DNA from: Lineus longissimus | Lineage: Eukaryota > Nemertea > Pilidiophora > Heteronemertea > Lineidae | Length of the DNA: 64,000 nucleotides | Direction of reading: 5' to 3' | Assembly: GCF_910592395.1 (NCBI RefSeq) | Contig: NC_088320.1 | Span: forward strand, 15,932,501 to 15,996,500 | Shown: in pieces, positions 41,401 through 56,400 of the stretch | Layout of the letters: every line of letters starts with the position of its first letter | Numbering within the stretch: position 1 is the stretch's first letter | Made by a program: the position numbers and the translations under genes | The notes under the pieces: generated by a model | Databases searched by the model: none | Told to the model about the DNA's origin: nothing | The model's input: the letters and a program-made list of their open reading frames with translations, nothing else

Positions 41401-44400
41401 ATCAGCAGAAGGTGCCAAAACAGGTATTGCACCACACCCAGTTCCCATTATTCGTCCTTAGATTCACTTTTACTCAAATAATAATATTTGTGAAGGCATA
41501 TAAAAACATAGGATAATTGATGGGGTGAGTATACACGTCACAGACTTCTTGGAGCCTGTAGTTAAATACATCAATTGCAAAGGCCTTAGTTCAGGCCATG
41601 AAGCCAAATTTGATGATTACATCACTGTGTACACATGAAAAATCAGAGATATTAAACTTTTCCGTACCATTAGAGTTGATGTAATCTTGGATTACCCTAC
41701 CATCAACACGCTCAATGCGCCACTCATACCGTGAGGAGGGGCACGGATCTCCGTTGAAGTTCCATCGAGCACTGATTCTTCCCATGCTGACTTTCTCATG
41801 CTGATAGTCCCTAGATTATTTGAAGACAACTTGTATTTCTTTAAGTGTGACAAGGTGGATTAGGCTAGAAACGTGTGTATAACGGTGGCTTAAACAGCTC
41901 TCAAATTTAAGGTTAACAACTTTATGCATATTTACAATATAGACAGTAAAATTCGACCTACTACGATATGGATGGGCAGTCTTCTACAAATAAACACGGA
42001 AACACAAGCTAGAAAATGCACCACAATGAACAAAAAAGTGAATTACCAGATAAAACCAATTCGATAATTTTGCTATTTACTCACATATCTTCCATTTTGT
42101 TATCACCATCGAATACTGAGATTGGGTTGGGAGGTTCGAGACCTTGGGCTACGTAGCTCAAGTAAATTCCATTACTGGTTGCAGATGATGAAAGACCTGC
42201 TGCATTGAATGCTTTTATTGTCACGTAGATCTAAAGAGAAAAGTGCACAAAAAGCATAAATGTGACTCGCTCTACCAAAACTAGGCGCTTGTCGCATCTG
42301 AACTCGACAGGTTGATACGGACTTGTTGTTCATTTCCCTATTGTAGACCTTTTGTGAAATGTGACCAAATCAGTTTGTAATATTTGAGTATTTTAACATT
42401 GTAACAGAAATTGAGGTGTACTTCAGCGATTTCGAGCATTCCCAGCTATGGTTATCTCACTGACAAATAACTGCAGCAGTCCGCCTTAATTTAGGGATGA
42501 TATGATACCCAACGTGGTTTTCCAATAGTGGTGCAATTCTCTTTTGACCTGGAGGTTAATGCCGCCAGGAAGAAAACACTTCATTGAATAGTTTGCAATG
42601 AATAGCATCAACACTTAGTGTACTTTGTAGTCCTACCTTCTCCTTTCCCTTTAGGTTCAGTCCTGTTATCCGGAAGCGACTGGATGTCACCGGAACAGGA
42701 AAGAAAGACTTGATCTGACTTCCGCCTGGACTGGTACCAACTGCGAGATGGTAGCTTTTGATGCCTGTTTCTGGGTCGTTAAAATGAGTCCACGCTACAC
42801 CAACCTGGTCCGTTGAATCCTGGCAGGTCGCATCAATCTGCTGGCATTCTAAAGGCAGATGAGGGCATTATTTTGATATCGTCTTCGGAAACAAATTGAT
42901 GGTAAAGGACACAAGTAATTGATGCAATTTTAAGGTGCTCTGGATCTTTTTCCACGACGTCCCGTCCTACAGGCATTGCGTACTGACATCGTGGTGCAAC
43001 ATCACATGAATAATAAATTTAATGGCTATTAAAGACATTCCACCCGAAACTAATCTAGATATATTTTGTTTTCGTCTTTGTATGGACATTACTTAATATC
43101 AGATTCGATAATAGGTATATAGTGATGAGTTTTAATTGATAAATGAATTTAGCGGGGAGAACCGAAACAGAATTGTTAAATAACGTCTCTGCGTAAAACA
43201 TAATACTTCAAATTGTGAATATTACCTTCATTGGTCTTACAAGATCGCATGTTCCTGATATCACCCTGTGATCTCTCTGCATATCTATAGTTGACGTTGA
43301 AGATATCGCTTGTCTCAACTATTACGCCGGGAATCGGTGCAGTGTCATCGATAGTAATAGCAGAAGACGTCACTTCGCAGGTCAAACCAAGGAAATTAGT
43401 GGCCCTGAGAACCGCAAAGTACTTGCGAGTCGTTGCAGTCACTGTGGGATTAAAATATTGTGATATTTCTTTGGTCGGAATGGTTCCTTTCTCATAAAGG
43501 GCCCAAGCTCAAAATTGAGGTGTATGTTTTTTTAAATACTACACGTTGCTCCCAACTTGAAAGGTGTCGGTTTTAGTCGTCACCGGCGGCCCATATAAAC
43601 AGGAAGTCTCTGATTGATATGTATTCCGACTTATGAAGAACAAAAAAAGCCTTTTTTAATACTACTCCAACTTTAAAATTTTAAACGACTAGAGATAATA
43701 TGACTTCACATGGTTTACCATACCCCGATATATCATATTATGGAAATAAGAATTGTATCTTATTTAGTTTTTTTTATGCATACGTGTAAACCAACGTACA
43801 CTTTCTATTTGGTTATTGTAATGTTCTTGTTTACGTTAAGTAGACTCTTTCTTGAAAGAATCTTGTTTATAACATACATGTAAGGTAAAATGGGGTAATT
43901 ATAGCCCCCTTTTCACCTATAACTTAGGTTACGCAAAAGATTCCCAACAGATTCACAAAAACCGGCCTGGATCTTGTAGTGGCACCTCTTCCAATTACAT
44001 TTCCTGTAATTCAGAGCATTTCATCTTAAACAATGCTTCTAAGAGACAATACAAAACTTGTGGTCAGGGGTCACAATTACCCCGTGGCTGTGGGGTAATT
44101 GTAGCCCCTGACTGAAATTTCAAATTACTTGTTTTTTATGCGTAAATGAATAAAACACATATAATTCAGTAACATGTCCCTACCCTGCTTCTGGACACAA
44201 CACGAACCAGGTCAAAATAGGGTATCCGCCTACCTAAAACTTTGTGCCTCGTCGTGTGAGCTGCAAGCACTTCCAATGCAGATACATCTTCCCGTCCTGG
44301 TGTAGAACCTAAACCGAATTCATAGGATTTGATTCCGCTTTCCTCATCCTTAAACCCTGACCAGGAACAATCCAGTTCAGCTGCACCCTAGAATGAAACG

Positions 44401-47400
44401 TGTTTTACAGCAGTGTTTTACAGAAGAACAATGCATCGTTGTTGAACCACTGAGGTTATATATCTGTTTACTTGGTTTGATGTCCTTGTACGCAGACTAC
44501 CGCATGCAGTATCTTTCAGCAGAAACAAACTAAATATGTAAAATACTTGTTAAATTAGATCTAGAATTACTGGTTCTCAACAAAATTACAATCCAAATGG
44601 TGCCTACCATAGCATACGTTGGACACGTAACCACTCCGCAGGTCGGTGGGGTATCGTCAATAAATAAACTAGCCGACACAATCGATGATATCAAACCGAC
44701 TTCATTCCCGGCGTAGATTTCCAGAATATTTGCATCACCTCCCCTTCTTGGCTTCACAGTCGAGTCCGCATTTTCGTCAGGGATCGAACTGACCCTATCT
44801 GCATCGATGCGACCCAGATTGGCCAATGGTTGGATGTCCATTACCCCAGGGATACTTGAAACTGCAAACTGGGCAAATGCAATATTTCCAGCGTCTTCAG
44901 TGTACTGCCACGAAGCAGACAGCATGGCATCTGTCTGTTGGTATATAGCGTTCCCTTCAGTCAAATCGGCAGTCTGCTTGTCGTGGAGACCCATTCTGCA
45001 AAAAGAGGTTGTCGACTTGCTCACTGTTATAATGAATGATTCCAAGAACAACGGCGCTTTTTGTTGTCACTAACCGTATGTGAGTCAATAACTCACACCA
45101 AGAATGAAGCGCCTGTGAATGTTGCATGGTTTAAGGATTCGATATCGAACTGGAGGTATTGGTTTAAGGAATTGAACCCGAGGCGGAGGACCTTGGTTGA
45201 GTTACCAAGGCACTCTCGGGTGGAGCTAAAATACAGTCCAAACCCGAGCCGACAGGCGAGGGTTTGGACGAAATTTTAGCTCCACCCGAGAGTGTCTTGG
45301 TAACTCAACCAAGGTCCGAAGCCGAGGGTTCAATTTCTATTCTAAAATACCTCAAACTTAAAAAGATAGGCCACGAAAATAACTTGAATATGTGCGAATT
45401 TGGCAAATTCCATCCATCGCCGGCCCGGCCGGAGCGCCGGTAGCGCCGTTGTTTACATTATGTTACGGCAACGTTGCAGAAAATGAGACATGTACATTTT
45501 GTACAGCGCGCATAGGAAGTCCGCATCGGCTCGCTCAAAGTGATGCTAAAATTCGCGCAAATGGGCTATTTGGAGCGTTTTTCTCGGCAAATATGTGTAG
45601 TGCTCATTAAAAAACTTAGGGTGGTTGATGCTTCCTTGACTGATTTGTGTTTGAAGCAGTGTTTTGAGAGCCTCAAACTTCTGAAGTGAGCTGAAATTCC
45701 ATTGACGTGACGTGTGCATGGTTTCAACATTTTAGTGCAACCCGAGGAGACTTTGGTAGAGCATCTTGGTTGCGTGTCCAAAACACTCCGCTCTCAGAAC
45801 GAGGCTTATGCATTTTCCATTTAAAAGTTGACTTTACGGTACCAAGGTATTTTAGAATTCCTCACCCAAACCGCTCGGGTGGAGCTAAAATATTAGGCTA
45901 AAACCTTGCAATATCAATACCGACAGTGATGTGTCAATTTCTATTATAAAACATCTCAAATTAAATGTCGAATAATGTGGTTTTAAATGCTTTTGAAATG
46001 CTTCCACATTTTGCACCAACCCAAGCGGTTATGGTTGCCTAACCCAAACCGCTGAATTGAAAACGAGGCTTCATTGGCGCATAGTGCATTTACTCTGTAA
46101 TGGGCGGTTCATTCCCAACCGAGTTTTTAAAAAACATGTTTTCTTCTGCAGAGGTACAAACTAAGCTTATTAGTTTGTCGATCACAAGAGCCAAAACTTT
46201 ATAATTCAAACCTACCCCTGGTCCAAATCCTTCTATGTAAAACAGAAGGGGAATGGGTAAATGATATGAAATATTTAAAAAACATCATGTGATGCAGTTG
46301 TTATTGCCTTGCTTGCGGGATTATTTCTTAAAGGGGGACTATAGGCAGGAGCAGGGAGGCTAATTTGGCCATCTTCAGGTGACTAATATACACAGTGAGG
46401 GCCCTAGGTCATGTCAGATTCAGCACTAAATACAAATGTGTATTCCTCGCACAAGCGTGACTCATTTCGACGTACTGTGAGGTGTGAGCGACCCCTATTG
46501 GCGACTTTGTGTAACTTTATTTTGACTGCCTAGCTGCTGTATATATTGTCCCTCTAAGTTGAATGCTTATTCATTCGTTAGCTTCTATTGTTTTGCCCAC
46601 CAACACGTCCAATGATTCAGAATATCTAACTCACTTTACCTTTTGTGAAAGCAATCAAACCTAAGGCAAAACACTGTGTCTCATTATCTTAAAATAAGTG
46701 CATGTTAACGCAGGTTTACGTCTGACACCAGCTATTTGCAATTTTGGTCATTGGCAGTGGATTCTTCTTCTTCTTCAGCGTTCGCTTTGCACTTGGAGGG
46801 GTCATTCTCCTAGGAGTAATCCTCCTCCAAGGCGGGATGAGCGTATCCTGCGTGCCACTACGGTTAGGCGCCAATTGGGTTTATTGGCCTAGTGGTCCGA
46901 CTTTGGCGAGAGAGATAGAGTCCACGCAAGCTACTCATGTTTCTCACTTGGTGGGGTCTTAGCTTGCCCTGGCATAGACGCCAGGTAGAAGGAACCTCGG
47001 TTTTGAATCTCATTCGAAGGACTGTGAAGAGCCAGGAATTTTAGTTCCTTGAAGCCACGCCGGTTCATCCAGACATTCGATCCTGGGTTCTCCCCGGGAT
47101 CGAACCCGGGCCCTATTGCGTGGTGGCCAGCAGTGTAAACCACTAGGCCATGAGGCTCCTCGCAGTGGATGCTTCCTTGGTTAAAATGACCGACAATTCA
47201 TCGACAAGAGATCACGTACACACAGGGGCTCATATTAAATATGTCATTGATGACTAACCTTGTAATGATTATGGAAGGTGGGGTCTGGTCGATAATGAAG
47301 CCATCGGAAGATGCTTCAAGTACGTTGCCTTGATATGTAGTGACTCGGACGCTTGCAAAGTACATTTTACCTGGCTCGAGGTCGACTGGCGCTGAGGCTG

Positions 47401-50400
47401 TTCCCGATCCTGCGTGGCCTAGATGGAGTGATATGAACAGCTTTATGTTTTCATAAAACAAATTTCTGTACGTGCATAACGATAATGCTATGGGGATTAT
47501 TGCAGGATTCCCATGATTACTTGGCTATTTTAGCAACAACTAAAATCGAATACATTGATTTTTCTTTCTTCGTGCTTTTTAAAATAATTTCCCGATCAAG
47601 ACTTGCAGACAGTTCTTGGTTGGCATCTTCTAGGCATTGTAGTTATCAGTCGCTATAAGCACGTCATTCAAAATCTGTGTCAATAATAAAGTTGGTGAGG
47701 GGGGTAGTGGGGGGGGGGGGGGGGGGGGGGGGTAGACATCCTCTCAATCGATTCCGTGTTACAGTTGTAAATATGCCCCAGAAAACCCGTCCTATACTAA
47801 AGTTTGGCGACGAGTTAAAGTATAATTCTATAGAGACTAGAACTAGGCATTAGAAATGTTTAAAAAGCGACGATTCATTTTGTGCCGAATGAAATTTATA
47901 GACTAGCATCAGGCGGTAGCTAGTTAGCTTCTTTATAGTGTGCTTAAAGGTGACCTGAAACGCTTTTGTTAAAATTTTAAATTGGGGTATAAATAATAGG
48001 GCTTAACATAAAAACACAAGTGTGAAAACTGCATAAAAATCAAACACCTCATCTTAAAGTTATATCAGTTTGTATTGTAATTCAAATATTCCAGGTGGTG
48101 CAGGAAGAACAAATTGATGATGTATTGATGATTGATCTATTGATGATGAATTGATGTGTTTGTTTGTTGTTTTTTTTTTTTTGTTTTTTTTTAATCCCAC
48201 TTGCACGTTTTCTTTAGTAATGACTTTTATTCTATCATGTATTAATGTTTTATTGTTTTATTATAAATTGTAAAGCGCTTAGAAGTTTTAACAACGTTAA
48301 GCGCTATAAAAATGTTTTTAATAATAATAATGATAAAAATTGTTCTGTAATGAAATTAAGTTTCTGCACTTATGCTTACCAAACAGTGAAGTGTCGTCCT
48401 CCGACAGGATTGTTCCCTTTGACATGAATGGTTGTACGTCTTCACCATACTGTGATGATCCAATGGCCCACTCAACGTGCTGTATTCCATAGAGATGGCT
48501 GCTGAAGCCATCAAACTGCATGGTGACAATGTGACCGTCAAGTGTCACATCAATGTCCTCGCCAATCATCTCCTGATTGATGGAATCTGTACCGGCTGGT
48601 CCGTCTGCGATATGTCCTGAAATTCAACCACAAAAATACCAAACACCCAATCATAACCATATCACATCGATGACGTCCACACCAGTTACCTATTAATCTT
48701 GACATTATGTCGGTGTAGAAGTAGAAAATGTCTCCCTGGAAAAAGTGTCCGGCCTTATTGTATTTTGAGGGATTATGGTATAAGGTTCGACAGTGACCAT
48801 GACCGTCAATAACTCAATTTCAAACTTCTACACCGGTGTAGAAGTAGAATTTGTTAGTTTTATTTCGTAAAAAATACTTCATCATGATGTTGTGTGCAGG
48901 AATGTACATGACTGTACAAAGCAATTATATGATGCAATGTTTGTTTGTGTTATCACTGCATTAATGTATGCCTATTATTTACACCTAGGTCCATGCATGA
49001 TACAGGCATGAGGGAATACAGACTACTACGATATTAAATGATTGCCCATGCCAACAGAACCCAGCCACTTTTTACCTGTAGCATCTTCATTTAGGACGGC
49101 AATCCGCGTCCCAGTGATAGGCTCAGACATCAGTCCAGCACTGTTCTTGGCACGCACGCGGACGTAGTAATACTCTCCCGTTGTGCTGGTTAGACCGAGA
49201 GACAGACCATTGATATAACCATCTTCTGATGCACCCATCGACTTCCAAGACAACTCATCGCATTTATCTGAAATTCAAATCGAAGAATTCTCATTATATA
49301 CGAGTGCGTTGCAAAATTACACAATTCTGTAAACAGAGGTGGTTGACGTGACGATAGACCTTCACGATTACACATTTTAACGCACCGCAATCGCCATTTT
49401 GAATGTTCTGTTCATACGTGCATCGTTATTTTTCAATGTATTACATGTATTATTCATGTTTCATGTATTGCCTCGTTTTTGTGCAAGTGGTCTCTTATTT
49501 CAATTGAGATATAGACGGATACCCGCTAATGCAGTGCTAATTCGTAAACATATCAAGAGCTACAATCATTATAAGCGGAGAACGGATCCGTCACCAATTC
49601 GCCAAGTTAAGCTAGATTTACATTTATACGTTTTATATTCCGTATATCGTATGCGTTTAACGCATCCGTCCAACGAAAATTTTTCAACACATGCTTAACC
49701 ATTTGGGCATTCACATATCTCCGACAACTGCATAAAACGGGTGCGTTTAAGCGCATACGTTGGTCGAATCCAACGCATCCGTGCTATCAGGTACGTGAAC
49801 GGATAGAAATTCCTTTGAAATGACGTCATTTTGGGATATACTTTCCTTGAAGTCGACCCTTGTCTACGAAACCATGCCGAGGAAGACAGGGTTGAAGAAA
49901 AATTTCGTGGAGGACTTGGTGAACGCTGTCCGAGATCGTCCGTTCCTGTACAATCCGAAGCATGCTGATTACCACGATACCACTATAGAAAAGTTTTGCC
50001 CTTAATAAAGCGCTCGATATTACGTATAAATGTGTATCGGAAACTCGGATGCTGGCTCTCCCACATCGACAGTTACGCGAGTTCAATAGAACTTGAACTT
50101 TATATATGAATGGGTAGGTAAAAGACCTTTTAGCGATGAAACTCACTCATCATTTTGCCATAAAGCTGGATTTCGACCCTGTGATTTAACTATGTGCTGA
50201 TAAGGTTATATGTCCGTCCTTTAAAGAAAAATATCTGATGCAAACAATTAGTTGGAAATTTTGGTTTCTATTAATGTGTGTTAGCATGCAAAAACAATAT
50301 CATCAGAGGAATTATTTCTGACATAATCCAATTTACAGGTATCACACAGAAATTTCAAATTTCACCAAACGGTCTTCACGGTTTTTGTTCAAAATGACAG

Positions 50401-53400
50401 GGAACGTATATAAATAACCTTTATATCAAAATATTTTTGATTATTTTACTCTACTTTTCAGCTCGACTTTTCCGCTCGATCGGTAGTTCGATGATTATAG
50501 GTCTATTCTCAATTTTCCTACATGCTACTATAAATGTGACTCGCTCTACCAAAACTAGCCGCTTGTCGCATCTGAACTTGACCGGTTGATACGGACTTGT
50601 TGTTCATTTCCCTATTGTAGACCTTTTGTGAAATGTGACTAAATCAGTTTGTAATAGATTTCACAAAAGGTCTACAATAGGGAAATGAACAACAAGTCCG
50701 TATCAACCTGTCGAGTTCAGATGCGACAAGCGCCTAGTTTTGGTAGAGCGAGTCACAAATATCGACAAGTCATTCTCACCTGCAGACGTTCCTACGCACA
50801 CTTGATAGTCGTCAATCCCCGACTGACCATCGCTACCTTTCCAGGAGGCAAGAATCCCTTCCGTCACCGACTGAAACACAGTGTCATTGTGTTTCTCTTC
50901 AATCTCACCAGAGTTTACACCAACCAGCACATATGACATCTGCAAACAAAATAAGTGCTTTATGTTGGCATTAGTTCAATAAAAGCTCACTTGCCAGGCC
51001 TCTCAATTACATGATTCCTACACCGTATAACGGTGTAGGCCGTACAGGATGTCCCCAAATTAGGTCTTTTTTTTTTCTTTTCTTTTTTTTAATGATATGA
51101 CCCCCTGAAGCGTTTTTTGACCCCTAACATAACCAGATCTCAGCCAAATGGCCTAATTTTATAGTTTTACCCTAAAATTATGATTTTTCAGGTGTATGTG
51201 GTGATATCAGTCACTAACTTTGATTTATGACGTCGCTGTTCAGGAAAATTGGCGTGATGAAATGTCCCAAATTAAGCTAAAAAGCAAAAAAAACATGTCC
51301 CCCAAAATAGGCTAAAAAAATACAGGGTGTAGAGGTCTCCACGTAATTGAAAGGCCTGCTTGCTTCCGTCTCCTGCTCGTTTATGTTCCATATATATACT
51401 TCAACGTACTTTCCCACTTGATGGTATCAGTTAGAAGACATAGCGATAGCTGTAGCTTGGAAAGGGCTCGTTGAGAATCATGATTACCAAACACAACAGA
51501 TTTTAGTTTATATCTCATTCAGTAATGTAGTACATGTAAATGTCAACATATTTCATGCAAGATTATATTTTTAGATTTTGAGATATTAAAAGCAACATCG
51601 TACGCGAATCTCGTTAAGACTCATCATTACCTAACAGAACATTAATATTTTAGTTTATATCTCATTCAGTTATATTATGTAGGGCATGTAAATGTAAAAA
51701 AATTTCATGCAAGATTATATTTTAAGATTTTAAGATATTAACAGGAACATCGTACGCGAATTTCGTTAAGACTGTGCATGCACATGTACACAGAACTGAA
51801 GACGATCATAAAAAAATCGTTTATTACGGTCGATCTACAGTCAAGGGGTTTTAGCCCAAAGAAAGCACATTCCAAGCTACCCATTGGAGTGTAACATAAT
51901 GAATTATAATTGCCAGGACTCTGTCCGCCGATGTAAGGCAGAGTCAGCGCTCGAGGAGCTTTTATTGATGACAGCAATCATAGGCCTTGGTTTTCAATGG
52001 TCCGCTGATTTGCGCATAATTTTTCGAAACGCACTCTAGTGGGCTCGTGTTGTAAATAGTACACAAACCGACGTGAATGATAAAGTTTCAAAACGTCAAG
52101 CAGTTTTTCTCCACTTTTGTAAATATTCAAAATTTGAAAATGGAAATATGCTGTTAACCAACTGGAGCTTGTCCGTATAACAGCGGATTTTAGGGTTTTC
52201 AAGTAATTTTCGCTTAATTTCCGAAATAGAGAAATTATGTGACGTAAAAGCTATAATTTGTAAATTATATGCAGAATTACGACATAGCACGACATAGCAT
52301 GTTGACATACAATTGATCAAGGTGATTTTTTTACCTTCCCAAAAAGTCATATTTATGGGTAATCCAGAAATACGATCCAGTTATTTAGGGGGATCGTTCA
52401 CTTAGATGCTTCATACGAAACGTATCGTACCATAACTTTTTTTGAATCATTGTTATCAATGAACTATCACGAGTTGAAGTTGGGCAGTTTTGGGCCGCAC
52501 ATGGGTATAGATCGACCTTAAAGGGGATGTAGTGCACTCCAGACAAGCCTAAGAAAAAACAACAAATCATGACTTATTTTGACAAAAGGTCGGGACACAT
52601 GCGACAGGGTCCAATTTGAGCGACAGCCTTATAGGGCCACATTTTGTTTAAAAAATAGACCATACCAATATACTTGTGTTATGTGGTCATCAATTTAATA
52701 ATCCATCAATTTGCAACTTGAAAACATAGCCGCATCCAGGAATAAGAAGCGGCTGTCTGTTGTTCAAAATGCCCCTGACTAAAAAGGTCAAGAGCAGGAA
52801 GTTGAATTACTCCATATCCCCTTTAAGAATCTTTCGACCTGGGATAGCAACAGGGACCGGTGTAGAAGTTTAAAATGTCCTAGGATAAAATGTCCGGGAA
52901 CAAAGGATTCTATTATGCGCTTCAATCTCTGAGCTATTGACTGTCAGGGTCTCTATAGAACCATATTGCAGAATACAATAGGGCCGGACACTTTTTCCAG
53001 GGGGGACACTTTTTACTTTTACACCGGCTTACCACTGGAGGTGTAGTGTCCACCTTCACATCAGATGAACGAGCCATGACATTCAACCCTGGCACAGCCA
53101 TATTCTGACTTTCCACTTCAGTATATATGTAAGCTCCATTCTTTATCTTCAGGTCTTTATGGTTGTACAATGTCTGATTAGCCTGGATGTACGCCGCTGG
53201 AATATAAAGGATGTGTTTTTTCCATCTTAAAACCATGGGCCGAATTTACAAAGGGTGTTTAAGAGTTAGACGCGTGTAAATTCTACATAATCAGTTTCAG
53301 GGCCTAATGCGGTTTTCATGAAGAAACCCTGCAAGGCCCTGACTCTGTCTATTCAGACATTAAACGCTGTTTTAAGCTAAACACCCTTTGTAAATTCGGC

Positions 53401-56400
53401 CCATGCTGTTTCATCGGAATTGATTACTACCAGAATGAAGCATTCTGAAACAGAGTTGTCCAACCAAAATGATGTTTTTTGTCCCTTACATGTTGATCTG
53501 GGCCCGGTTGTTCAAAAGAAGAAATACATTTTTAAAGATAACTTAACGTTAAAATTCCTGACTTGGCGTTAAGATAACGTCAAGTTTTATTTTGAGTTGT
53601 TCAAACAATATTAGCCTAACATTGGCGTTATCTTTAACGTTAGATTTAACTTACCTAAAACCCTAAGTTAAATCTAACGTTATCTTTAACTTGATTACCT
53701 ATACCTACCATGGCAACTAACATCAGTGAACCAAGATGCAATATTTACTAACATTAGCGTTAGTTTACCGTAACGTTGTTTTGAACAACCCAAATTTAGC
53801 GCCAAGTTAGCTAACGCCAAGTTAAGGAATTTAACGTTGATATTTAACTTAACATAAATGAAATTTAACTTCTTTTGAACAACCGGGCCCTGGTAATATA
53901 TTGGGTCGACGTCAATCATTTAGATGTATCGTAATATTGATCATGAGTCGACGTCGATGCTTTTATATTCATCGTACCACGCTAGTCTTACTAAGCATGA
54001 CGAAATTCCCGTTAAAGCGAACTGGAACCGCCAAGCCAGTTCGTATGACCTCGTTTTCATTTCCCGCGTATCGGGTGATCAGAACGAGGCATGAATGAAA
54101 CATGGCGTCTAGCATGGCGTCTTTCATTCATGAATTTTCGTAGTAAATTCCATAGTAGTGACGTCACTGAATCATTCAGTGACGTCACGTCACTGAATCA
54201 TTCAGTGACGTCACTACTATGGAATTTACTACGAAAATTCATGAATGAAAGATCGCATGACTCACGTGATTCTCACATGATTCTCAATAATAACAAATTG
54301 AACTGCGCTTGCTCGGGCACTGGGGGCGGAGCTACAAATCTGAACTCGAAGAGGAAGTTGGAAGTTTGACTTTCTCGGGCGGTGAAAGTCGAAAAGTTGA
54401 ATAAATCGCTCGGCGGTTCCAGTTCGCTTTAAGATCCTGATACGATTCTTGTTTAATATCTGTTTCTGTTTCCTACGCAATGTTACAAGATTCCAGTAAG
54501 ATTCTGATTTAAACATAACGCCTGGTGTTGAATAGGCATCTTACACAATTTGTATCACAAAATGGATAAGTTCTTAAACGAGAATATTTGTGACCCGTCA
54601 CAACAAAACCAGGCGCTTGTCGCACAGAAGATGAGGCTGAATGACACCAGGAGATAATGGAAGAAATTGATGTGCTTATATTTCACAAAAAGCAGACAAT
54701 AGAGAAATGAACAGACAGTCCGTCTCAACCTGCCAAGCTCAGAGCGACATGCGCCTGGTTTTGCTGTGATGGGTCACATTTAAGAAATCTCAGCAGAACT
54801 TTAGTCCTGCGTCGGGCAATCAAAGTTTCGAAAGAATCTATTCTAACAAATCAACTTACATTCATCAAGAAGTGTCTTTCTGTTCTCGTATGACTCGTAC
54901 AATCGCACTCTATAACGATATATCCCCGACTCTTCATCGTGAAAACCATAACTGACAGACATCTTATTGTCAACAGTCTGGTACTTAAAGTCCTTCTCGG
55001 GATTCCTTTCATCGACCACGCGTATGAAGTCGAGTTTTGGAGGGGTCAGATCAACAAGGAAGCCATCGGTAGTGCCTGTGATAGCATTGTTTGCACCGTT
55101 AGTGGCCCGTAATAAAGTTCTAACTCGGTCCTTGTGTTTCAGATGAAAGTGAGCCCATTGGAAATCATGCTCCTGGTAAATCGACTGGTATGCATGTACG
55201 GTATCAAACTCTCCGGTTAGAGACCTAGAAAAAAGTTGATTGATAAGTATGATTTGTTTCAACGTGTTATTTTTTTGTAATTAATGTTTTATTCACCAAG
55301 ACAAAAATCACTTGATTTGATACATAGTTCTGATGGCATGAACAAAATAGTGTCATTTTAATCGTTAGTTTAACGCCCGTGAATATTGCCAGCATCGTTT
55401 ATGGTAATAAACAAACTGGGAAATGCATTCCTGTCTATACGATCGCGATATCGCCTGATGAGGACATTGGTGGACGAGTGTTTGTGTCATTGGTCCCCAA
55501 CCATTTACTAATCTAAGACGTTTCTATTTTAGCGGCACTTCTTTTCGAGTGTTCAATTGAGCACGTTTGAATATGTTTCGTGTGGAAATGGCCCTATAAG
55601 CATGTTATTCATTAATATATCATTATCAATTCACTATTCTTTTCTTTCCCGCAACGTTGCGACCTATGTCTTCATCACGAGTGCGATGAACTGACGCCGT
55701 CTTAATCAGTTAGTAGTGGCCAGCCACCGCAGGTCTTCAACCAAGCTGACAAATTCATTTAAGTAGCGAAGAGAACAAAACCACGAGTGGCTTCGATATG
55801 TCCTAGTCTCGGGCGAGAAACGCAAAGTATATTTCACTCATCGATATCTCGAGAAATTGTTCAGCCTGCTTAATGCAATCGGAGAAAAATCCTGATGATC
55901 GAGCATTCTTTACTTACGGTGCAACATCAACTTGGATCTCTGTATCATTGATACCGGACTCTGGGTCATTAAAGCCCCGAAACTGACCAGCCACAATTGA
56001 ACTGATGGAACTTATGTTGACATCCCTGAATCCTTGCAGACTACCGTCAACAACCTCACCTTTTACAGGCGGCGTTAGATCGATTATAACTATAAAAAGA
56101 GAGTAAGACAACTTGAAAACTCAAAGGCCGCCATTTGCAATAACGCGTCATCGATGACGTCATCAGTAGAATTATGCCATAGAATATTAAAAATGATCGC
56201 ATGGCACGTGACGGCGAATGACGCGTCTTGATTGGCCCACATACGAATGAGGTATGATAACGAACATTCTTCACAAGTTAAAGTTTTAGTTTCCTGCTGT
56301 ACAACAAACAGACGCTTCTTTTAAGATTCTGGTTAAAACAGCAAACATAATTTAAAACAAAATCGTGTTACAATATTGTAAAACAAAGGTATAAGAACTA

